A stretch of 11,865 nucleotides of DNA from JBBIRM01 sp037441765. GTDB taxonomy: Bacteria > Desulfobacterota > BSN033 > UBA1163. Positions 7,425 through 11,865 of the stretch are shown in pieces (the first letter of the stretch is position 1; each line of letters begins with the position of its first letter). The DNA is taken from positions 1 to 11,865 of the forward strand of contig JBBIRM010000084.1 in NCBI GenBank assembly GCA_037441765.1, in the 5' to 3' direction. The position numbers were made by a program, and so were the translations under genes. The notes below the pieces were generated by a model that saw only the letters and a list, made by a program, of their open reading frames with translations, was not told the DNA's origin and made no database searches.

Positions 7425-8471
7425 TTAATACGTAAGGGATTGTTCTCTGTGGCGTTGCCTTCTCTCTTCCGCTCTTTCGTAGGCCTTGATGATTTCTTGA
7501 ACGAGGGGGTGTCTTACAACATCTTTATCAGAGAAGTAAATGAATTCAATCCCTTCGGTCCCTTTAAGGATCCCCTGGATTTCAACCAAACCCGAGACCT
7601 TATTCTCAGGGAGGTCTACTTGAGTGATGTCGCCCGTGATAACGGCTTTGGAGTTGAAACCCAATCGGGTGAGGAACATCTTCATCTGTTCGGGGCCTGT
7701 GTTTTGAGCCTCATCGAGAATGATGAAGGAATCGTTAAGCGTCCTTCCCCTCATAAAGGCTAAGGGAGCAACCTCGATGACCCCTTTTTCCAGGAGTTTG
7801 GAGGCCCGATCAAAATCCATCATGTCATGAAGGGCATCGTAGAGAGGGCGAAGATAAGGGTTGACTTTTTCGATAATATCGCCAGGGAGAAATCCCAATT
7901 TTTCTCCCGCCTCCACAGCAGGACGGGTGAGAACAATTCTTTCAACTTCCTGTTTCATAAGGTAAGCCACGGCCATTGCCATGGCAAGATAAGTCTTACC
8001 TGTACCCGCTGGACCAATTCCGATGACCAGATCATATTTTCGAATGGCATCAATATAACGCTTTTGATTTAAACTCTTGGGTGTGATCACCCTCTTTCTG
8101 GAAGAGATATAGATCGTATCTAAAAATATATCCTCAAGATTAACTGTCCGATCGTCGGAGATCATTCTAATGGCATAGTCTATATCTGTTGGATAGAGAG
8201 GGTATCCTTTCTTGAGGAGGCCATAAAGATCGTTTAGAATTCGAATGGCAAGTTGAACATCTAAGCCATCACCCTGGATGGTTAGGTCATTGCCTTTGGC
8301 GTTGATCCTCACCCCCACCGTTTTAGCAATGCGCTTTAGATTTTCATTGTGAGCACCGAAAAGGGTATGGGCAATCTGGAGATCGTCAAAAATAACCTTT
8401 TCGGTCAACTCGCCTTGGTTCTCTTTCAAAGAGGAATCTTCACTCCCCAATTGCCACTTTGAATTTTTCAA
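7425..8471 (-). CDS. phoH: PhoH-family ATPase (YbeZ/PhoL type)
   Basis: A 348-residue cytoplasmic P-loop ATPase of the PhoH family, the partner of YbeY in many bacteria and linked to RNA metabolism. An N-terminal KH-like region (about 25-90) contains F-G-A-H-N-E-N-L-K. The ATPase core has Walker A G-P-A-G-T-G-K-T at 153-160, R-P-A-V-E-A-G-E-K-L-G-F-L-P-G at 183-197, Walker B I-L-D-E-A-Q-N-T at 251-258 and T-G-D-I-T-Q-V-D-L-P at 279-288, all diagnostic. The first in-frame start is TTG 8471, with an in-frame stop just upstream; a second TTG nearer the conserved E-K-V-I-F-D-D is also possible, so the first 20 or so residues are uncertain. It heads the phoH-pgpH-ybeY unit and has its own promoter-like sequence (8510-8538). 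In Escherichia coli the equivalent gene is ybeZ. Confidence 0.95.
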   Translation of the reverse strand: MKNSKWQLGSEDSSLKENQGELTEKVIFDDLQIAHTLFGAHNENLKRIAKTVGVRINAKGNDLTIQGDGLDVQLAIRILNDLYGLLKKGYPLYPTDIDYAIRMISDDRTVNLEDIFLDTIYISSRKRVITPKSLNQKRYIDAIRKYDLVIGIGPAGTGKTYLAMAMAVAYLMKQEVERIVLTRPAVEAGEKLGFLPGDIIEKVNPYLRPLYDALHDMMDFDRASKLLEKGVIEVAPLAFMRGRTLNDSFIILDEAQNTGPEQMKMFLTRLGFNSKAVITGDITQVDLPENKVSGLVEIQGILKGTEGIEFIYFSDKDVVRHPLVQEIIKAYERAEERRQRHREQSLTY

Positions 8472-8509
8472 TGGGCCTAAAATTCAAAAGATGACAATCT
8501 ATTTATAAA

Positions 8510-8538
8510 ATAATATCATTTTATAAAAAAGATTTCAA
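8510..8538 (-). promoter_or_regulatory. Sigma-70-type promoter for phoH-pgpH-ybeY
   Basis: On the minus strand TTGAAA (8533-8538) and TATTAT (8510-8515) are 17 bases apart, each one mismatch from consensus. Transcription would start near 8503, about 30 bases before the TTG start of phoH. The -35 box spans the stop codon of the upstream sirtuin gene. The surroundings are very AT-rich, which raises both the promoter likelihood and the chance of a coincidental match. Confidence 0.6.
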
Positions 8539-9296
8539 TCGCTCCTGCCCCTTCTCCTTTTTACCTCTTCCACAATAGCAGGAATAATTTCCCCTGCTTG
8601 GCCGCGAATAAAGTAGTCAGATATCTGGTCTGTTAGTGGGGTGGGTTCCTTATTGATCTCAATGATGATTGCTCCCCTTTCCTTGGCTGTGAAGGGAATA
8701 CTGGCAGCCGGATAAACTACAGCAGAAGTACCAATAACGAGGACAAGGCTACAGGAGATGGATTCTTTATAAGAATTCACTTGTGCCTCCCATGGGATGG
8801 GTTCTCCAAAAAAGACCACATCAGGTTTTAAAAGGGCAGAGCAGCGTGAACAATGTGGAGGGAGGTCCTCCAGTTTGAGTGAAAGTCCATCTATCCTGAT
8901 AGAACAATTGAGACAGGAAAGGGTTCGATGTGTTCCGTGAAATTCAATCACATTTTTGCTCCCTGCCGCCTGATGAAGGCCATCCACATTTTGGGTCACA
9001 ATGGAGCTGAGAAGTCCCATTCGCTCTAACTCTGCCAACCCAATGTGAGCAGGATTAGGTTTTGCTGTTAGAATGAGGGAAAACATATCCTTTAGCATCA
9101 ACCACACCTTTTCGGGGTTGGTGCGAAAGGCGTATATGTGAGCGTATTCATCGGGATCGAATTTCTCCCAGAGCCCACCCGCACTCCGGAAATCTGGGAT
9201 CCCGCTCTCCACAGAAATACCCGCACCAGTAAAGGCTATGCTCTTTTTTGAACGAAGAATCTCTTCCGCTGCCCGTTGAATCAATTTTTCATCCAT
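8535..9296 (-). CDS. cobB: Sir2-family NAD-dependent protein deacylase
   Basis: A 253-residue sirtuin that uses NAD to remove acyl groups from lysines, giving nicotinamide and O-acyl-ADP-ribose. All core motifs are present: G-A-G-I-S at 24-28 continuing to G-I-P-D-F-R at 32-37, T-Q-N-V-D at 101-105, the catalytic His120 in F-H-G, and K-P-D-V-V-F-F-G-E at 157-165. G-T-S at 189-191 and E-I-N near 213-215 follow. A zinc site is formed by Cys128, Cys131, Cys149 and Cys152. By eye the Tyr-x-x-Arg pair of CobB/SIRT5-type desuccinylases is replaced by Leu and Met (region 64-72), so simple deacetylation is the better guess. AGGAGA at 9303-9308 is well placed before ATG 9296. It lies 37 bp after the nitroreductase gene and is probably co-transcribed with it. 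Confidence 0.95.
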   Translation of the reverse strand: MDEKLIQRAAEEILRSKKSIAFTGAGISVESGIPDFRSAGGLWEKFDPDEYAHIYAFRTNPEKVWLMLKDMFSLILTAKPNPAHIGLAELERMGLLSSIVTQNVDGLHQAAGSKNVIEFHGTHRTLSCLNCSIRIDGLSLKLEDLPPHCSRCSALLKPDVVFFGEPIPWEAQVNSYKESISCSLVLVIGTSAVVYPAASIPFTAKERGAIIIEINKEPTPLTDQISDYFIRGQAGEIIPAIVEEVKRRRGRSD

Positions 9297-9333
9297 GATT
9301 TTTCTCCTGATTTTAACTCCCTCAGATGAATTC

Positions 9334-9930
9334 TCAATTCCTTGACCCCCTTCTGAAGAACTTCGTGATTAAAGTAAATGGTCCTGAACGAACCACTCCG
9401 TCTTTTAGGGTCTGTTTTTTTACATTCGACCATGTTTCCCAATGGACGACCTTCTCGAGTTCCAATCTTGGAGGGGGTTCTGGTTTCTCTTCTGGATAGC
9501 CCAGGGTAATGAGTCCAATCACCTCAATGGGATCGGGGATCTGTAAAATCTCTTTGACCCTGAGTTCATCAAAGGCCCCGATCCAGCAGGTGCCCAGACC
9601 GAGAGAGGTAGCCATGGTCATCATGTTCCCTCCTGCGAGGGTCACATCATACCTTCCATATTTCCCTTTCCGCTTATCAAAACCGAGGACCAATACAACA
9701 GGAGCCCTTTCCACATGGGAGGATTTGATGAAGAAGAATTTGGCCACCTCGCCAATCCGCCTTCTCGTCTCTTGGTCGGTAACGATAATGAAATGCCAGG
9801 GTTGGAGGTTTGCACCCGTGGGAGCCCATCTCCCTGCTTCAAGGATTTGAAGGAGGAGGTCTTTCGAAATAGGTTTATCTTGATAGACTCGGACCGATCT
9901 TCGAAATTTTAATAGGGTTAAGGTATCCAC
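9334..9930 (-). CDS. Nitroreductase-family FMN flavoprotein
   Basis: A 198-residue member of the nitroreductase superfamily, cytoplasmic FMN enzymes that use NAD(P)H to reduce nitro compounds, quinones or flavins. The FMN phosphate-binding R-R-S-V-R is at 10-14, A-G-R-W-A-P-T-G-A-N-L-Q-P-W-H-F at 32-47, and G-L-G-T-C-W-I-G-A-F at 111-120. L-G-Y-P follows at 143-146. The last 40 residues are basic and not conserved by eye. Start GTG 9930 gives the usual M-D-x-L-x-x-x-x-x-R-R-S-V-R spacing. It is preceded by a strong promoter only 10 nt away and no ribosome site, so the transcript may be leaderless. It is the first gene of the minus-strand group. The natural substrate cannot be deduced, and the link to the following sirtuin gene is only positional. 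Confidence 0.93.
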   Translation of the reverse strand: MDTLTLLKFRRSVRVYQDKPISKDLLLQILEAGRWAPTGANLQPWHFIIVTDQETRRRIGEVAKFFFIKSSHVERAPVVLVLGFDKRKGKYGRYDVTLAGGNMMTMATSLGLGTCWIGAFDELRVKEILQIPDPIEVIGLITLGYPEEKPEPPPRLELEKVVHWETWSNVKKQTLKDGVVRSGPFTLITKFFRRGSRN

Positions 9931-9940
9931 TTTTTTTAAA

Positions 9941-9970
9941 ATCTTACCAGAATAAATAAAGGACTGTCAA
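9941..9970 (-). promoter_or_regulatory. Promoter of nitroreductase-sir2, close to the start codon
   Basis: On the minus strand a perfect TTGACA (9965-9970) is followed after 18 bases by TAAGAT (9941-9946), with GG directly before the -10 box. Only 10 bases separate the -10 box from the GTG start, so transcription should begin within a few bases of the start codon. Confidence 0.6.
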
Positions 9971-10003
9971 TAAGGGCGAAATTAATCGAAAGTATCATTA
10001 AAA

Positions 10004-10215
10004 AATCCCCCTTAATCCCCCTTTGCCAAAGGGGGAAAAAGCTATCTCCTCCCTTTAGAGACTGTGTCGTAATAGTGAAAACCGAAAAAATGTCATTGCC
10101 GAACTTGTTTCGGCATCTAATCATTTCAAGAAGTTACGAGACCCTGAAACAAGTTCAGGGAGACAAAATAGTTATTACGACACAGTCTCTTAGCAAAGGG
10201 AGGAAGGGAGGGATT
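10004..10215. repeat. Dispersed hairpin repeat, interrupted by an insertion
   Basis: The left end begins AATCCCCCTTAATCCCCC and the right end finishes GGAGGAAGGGAGGGATT, an imperfect inverted pair. Inside are two hairpins of similar design: CCCCCTTT/AAAGGGGG (10017-10024 with 10028-10035, loop GCC), and CCTCCCTTT (10048-10056) with AAAGGGAGG (10195-10203). The arms of the second are now separated by the MITE-like element at 10057-10190. Such C-rich/G-rich intergenic repeats are common as multi-copy elements in some bacterial genomes. Whether other copies exist here cannot be seen from one window. It fills most of the 382-bp gap between the nitroreductase and carbonic anhydrase genes. Confidence 0.65.
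10057..10190. mobile_element. MITE-like palindromic element with 18-bp terminal inverted repeats
   Basis: Perfect 18-bp inverted ends: AGAGACTGTGTCGTAATA at 10057-10074 and its complement at 10173-10190. The direct repeat TTA at 10055-10057 and 10190-10192 could be a target-site duplication, which would place the element at 10058-10189. The interior has two 7-bp-stem hairpins (10097-10115 and 10142-10160) whose 11-base cores are reverse complements of each other. It encodes no transposase or credible protein. The interior resembles widely dispersed palindromic repeats known from uncultured bacterial genomes. Movement would need a transposase acting in trans; that is inference. Confidence 0.7.
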
Positions 10216-10252
10216 AGTTGGTCAGAAAAGGGATTATTGTTGGGAAATGAGG

Positions 10253-10280
10253 TTGATTTTTGATAGTAATTTGTTAGACT
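10253..10280 (+). promoter_or_regulatory. Possible promoter of the carbonic anhydrase-like gene
   Basis: TTGATT (10253-10258) and TAGACT (10275-10280) are 16 bases apart, each box with two mismatches or fewer from consensus. A start near 10287 would leave a leader of about 26 bases containing the purine-rich AAGGAAAGGA before ATG 10313. The match is moderate and the spacing short. Confidence 0.35.
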
Positions 10281-10312
10281 TTTCCCAAAGAAGAAGGAAA
10301 GGATGAACCCTT

Positions 10313-10849
10313 ATGTCGTTCTATAAATTTGAAGGTAAAATTCCAAAGATTTCCAAAACCTCTTACATCCATCCCAGGTCTGTTATCATCGGTGATGTGG
10401 AGATAGGGGATTGCTGTTTTATTGGGGCAGGGGCTGTGTTACGAGGAGATTTCGGTAAAATAGTGGTCGGTGCAAGAACGAGTATTCAAGAGAATTGTGT
10501 TATCCATGTTGGAGATGGGAAAGTATCTTTCATTGATCGTAATGTGATTATTGCTCATGGAGCCATTCTTCATGATGTCACGATCAAGTCTTATGTAATG
10601 GTCGGCATGGGTTCGATCCTGATGACAGGAGTTTTTTGTGAGGATCATGTCCTAATTGGTGCAGGGTCAGTGATTAAAGAGAATTTTCATATTCCTCCTA
10701 ATGTGGTAATAGCTGGCAACCCAGCAAGAATCGTTAAACCCTTATCAGATGAGCAGAGAAAGCGAATCCATCAAGGGGTAAGGACCTATAACCATCTGGT
10801 CAAGCGATATAAGAGACTCAAGGGTGGATGTCCCGATAGGCAGGAATGA
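10313..10849 (+). CDS. Gamma-class carbonic anhydrase-like hexapeptide protein
   Basis: A 178-residue left-handed beta-helix protein of the gamma carbonic anhydrase / PaaY / YrdA family; characterised members are trimers that hydrate carbon dioxide. Hexapeptide repeats run from about 20 to 135 (for example V-I-I-G-D-V, I-G-A-G-A-V, V-L-I-G-A-G). The three metal-ligand histidines are present at His65 (V-I-H-V-G), His82 and His87 (A-H-G-A-I-L-H-D), along with Arg44-Gly-Asp46 and Gln59 near the active site. A C-terminal helix begins at about 145. Not every member with these ligands has measurable activity, and no acidic proton-shuttle loop like that of archaeal Cam is seen. A purine-rich AAGGAAAGGA precedes ATG 10313 by about 10 bases. 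Its 3' end overlaps the opposing peptidase gene by 32 bp. Confidence 0.92.
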   Translation: MSFYKFEGKIPKISKTSYIHPRSVIIGDVEIGDCCFIGAGAVLRGDFGKIVVGARTSIQENCVIHVGDGKVSFIDRNVIIAHGAILHDVTIKSYVMVGMGSILMTGVFCEDHVLIGAGSVIKENFHIPPNVVIAGNPARIVKPLSDEQRKRIHQGVRTYNHLVKRYKRLKGGCPDRQE

Positions 10850-11810
10850 TTCCGAATCCATCTGCCTTGATAACAGCCCTTTTTACTGCCTCGCTTAAGG
10901 CAATCTCCCCAAGAAGCCCAATTGTATTTACATCTGCTTTTTTCTTTCCATAGGAGATGGTAAAAAGGAGATCCCCATCGAAGGTGGTATGAAAGGGTGA
11001 AATCATTTTCACTAAACCCGAATGTGCCATTTGAGCCACCTGGTTTGCCTCTTTTTTTGAAAGGTTTGCATTGGTAGCGATCACTCCAAGTGTTGTATTG
11101 AAGATATCTGCATCTGATGGCATAGTACCGCCAAAATTTTTTCGAGTGACCCCTTTTTTCATACATTTTGAGGAGTCTGCCAGTCTAAGGCTTCTTTTGG
11201 ATTTTCTCGCCCCTGCAAGGATTAGATTTGAATTGAAATCGATAACATCACCAAAGGCATTTACTACCACAAGTGCTCCAACAATGATTCCCCGTGGGCC
11301 AAGGATACTCGATGTTCCTACTCCTCCCTTCATTGCACGATCAATTCCAAAAAGTTTTCCAACCGTGGCTCCTGTGCCAACCCCCACACTCCCCTCCTCT
11401 ACCTTCTTAGATGCATTGAGGCAAGCCTGATAGGCCATTTTTTGATCTGGCCTTATTCGAAAATCTCCAATTCCAAAGTCAAAAATCACTGCCGCTGGAA
11501 CGATGGGAACTTTTGTCTTGGCGACATCAAATCCCTTTTTCTTCTCCTCTAAATAGTTCATTACTCCTCCTACTGCATCCAGACCGAATGCACTTCCACC
11601 AGAGAGGAGAATGGCATGGATTTTCTCTACCAAATGGAGATGGGAGAAGGCGTCGATCTGTCTTGTCCCTGTCGCTGAGCCACGAATATCAATTCCTCCA
11701 ACTGCCCCTTCTTCAAAGAGAATTACTGTGCAACCAGTTAATGCCTTAAAGTCGCTCGCATGACCCACCCTGATTCCTGGGACATCTGTAATCGCACGGA
11801 GTTTTTTCAT
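10818..11810 (-). CDS. P1-family (DmpA-like) self-processing aminopeptidase
   Basis: A 330-residue member of peptidase family P1/S58, which includes DmpA L-aminopeptidase/D-esterase and the beta-peptidyl aminopeptidases. These Ntn-fold precursors cut themselves into alpha and beta chains and expose a new N-terminal nucleophile. Family features include I-T-D-V-P-G-I-R-V-G-H at 7-17, G-S-A-T-G-T-R at 44-50, L-S-G-G-S-A-F-G-L-D-A at 69-79 and G-V-G-T-G-A-T-V-G-K at 143-152. The processing site should be Asn238-Thr239 in F-N-T-T-L-G-V-I-A-T-N, so Thr replaces DmpA's Ser. Length is normal and there is no signal peptide, so it should be cytoplasmic. ATG 11810 lacks a ribosome site and follows a promoter closely. 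The natural substrate is unknown. The 3' end overlaps the carbonic anhydrase-like gene tail to tail. Confidence 0.93.
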   Translation of the reverse strand: MKKLRAITDVPGIRVGHASDFKALTGCTVILFEEGAVGGIDIRGSATGTRQIDAFSHLHLVEKIHAILLSGGSAFGLDAVGGVMNYLEEKKKGFDVAKTKVPIVPAAVIFDFGIGDFRIRPDQKMAYQACLNASKKVEEGSVGVGTGATVGKLFGIDRAMKGGVGTSSILGPRGIIVGALVVVNAFGDVIDFNSNLILAGARKSKRSLRLADSSKCMKKGVTRKNFGGTMPSDADIFNTTLGVIATNANLSKKEANQVAQMAHSGLVKMISPFHTTFDGDLLFTISYGKKKADVNTIGLLGEIALSEAVKRAVIKADGFGIIPAYRDIHP

Positions 11811-11819
11811 GATTGCTTA

Positions 11820-11849
11820 ATCTTATCAGGACAAAGAAAGAGGTGTCAA
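11820..11849 (-). promoter_or_regulatory. Promoter of the P1 peptidase gene, close to the start codon
   Basis: On the minus strand a perfect TTGACA (11844-11849) is followed after 18 bases by TAAGAT (11820-11825), 9 bases before ATG 11810. Both boxes and the spacing are identical to the nitroreductase promoter. Initiation would fall at or next to the start codon, giving little or no leader. Confidence 0.55.
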
Positions 11850-11865
11850 GGAAATCAAGGAGAGG

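Noticed and set aside
10017..10035. C-rich/G-rich hairpin as an intrinsic terminator
   Set aside because: No gene ends next to it on either strand, no T-run directly follows the stem, and it fits better as part of a dispersed repeat.
10057..10190. CRISPR array or attachment site
   Set aside because: The repeats are inverted, not direct, there are no regular spacers and no cas or integrase genes in view.
9936..10263. Short open frames on both strands in the gap between nitroreductase and carbonic anhydrase
   Set aside because: They consist of translated repeat sequence, lack ribosome sites and match no family by eye.
10786..11166. 126-codon minus-strand frame within the P1 peptidase gene
   Set aside because: It lies in another frame of a clearly conserved gene and shows no family motif or ribosome site.

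Overview
The window reads as ordinary chromosomal DNA from a Gram-negative bacterium of moderate to low GC content. The evidence is envelope sugar-transfer genes (ArnT-like and lipid A synthase N-domain families), a phoH-pgpH-ybeY housekeeping block, and several kinds of short palindromic intergenic repeat. I associate this repeat-rich style with Desulfobacterota, Nitrospirota and similar uncultured lineages. That lineage guess is weak, because no rRNA or lineage-specific marker is present.

Layout. Bases 3-4684 (+) hold six co-directional genes: the 3' end of a GT39-type membrane glycosyltransferase, a complete GT39/ArnT-like glycosyltransferase, a soluble GT2 polyprenyl-phosphate sugar transferase, a 3-TM LAB_N membrane protein, an ICMT/PEMT-like membrane methyltransferase, and a small kinase-fold protein. 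Bases 4677-9930 (-) hold five genes, in transcription order nitroreductase, Sir2 deacylase, PhoH ATPase, PgpH-type 7TM-HD phosphodiesterase and YbeY RNase. Bases 9931-10312 are non-coding and are occupied mainly by two repeat elements, one inserted in the other. Bases 10313-10849 (+) encode a gamma-class carbonic anhydrase-like protein. It converges on, and overlaps, a P1-family (DmpA-like) aminopeptidase gene at 10818-11810 (-).

How the genes work together. The first block looks like a surface-glycolipid modification cluster. The GT2 enzyme would charge a polyprenyl phosphate with a sugar on the cytoplasmic side, the LAB_N protein may help at the membrane, and the GT39 enzymes would use the lipid-linked sugar on the periplasmic side. 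The methyltransferase and kinase-like protein could decorate the product or simply be neighbours. The phoH-pgpH-ybeY order matches the known Bacillus phoH-yqfF-yqfG arrangement and links RNA/ribosome metabolism with cyclic-di-AMP turnover. The nitroreductase and sirtuin form a small upstream pair, with a separate promoter visible between the sirtuin and phoH.

The most unusual DNA is a 132-134 bp MITE-like palindromic element at 10057-10190 sitting in the loop of another repeat's hairpin, a different palindromic repeat absorbed in frame into the GT39 coding sequence near 1056-1115, and a 101-nt overlap of pgpH with ybeY. Two minus-strand genes also start about 10 nt downstream of matching TTGACA-N18-TAAGAT promoters. 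I see no CRISPR array, tRNA, rRNA, transposase or recognisable defence system.
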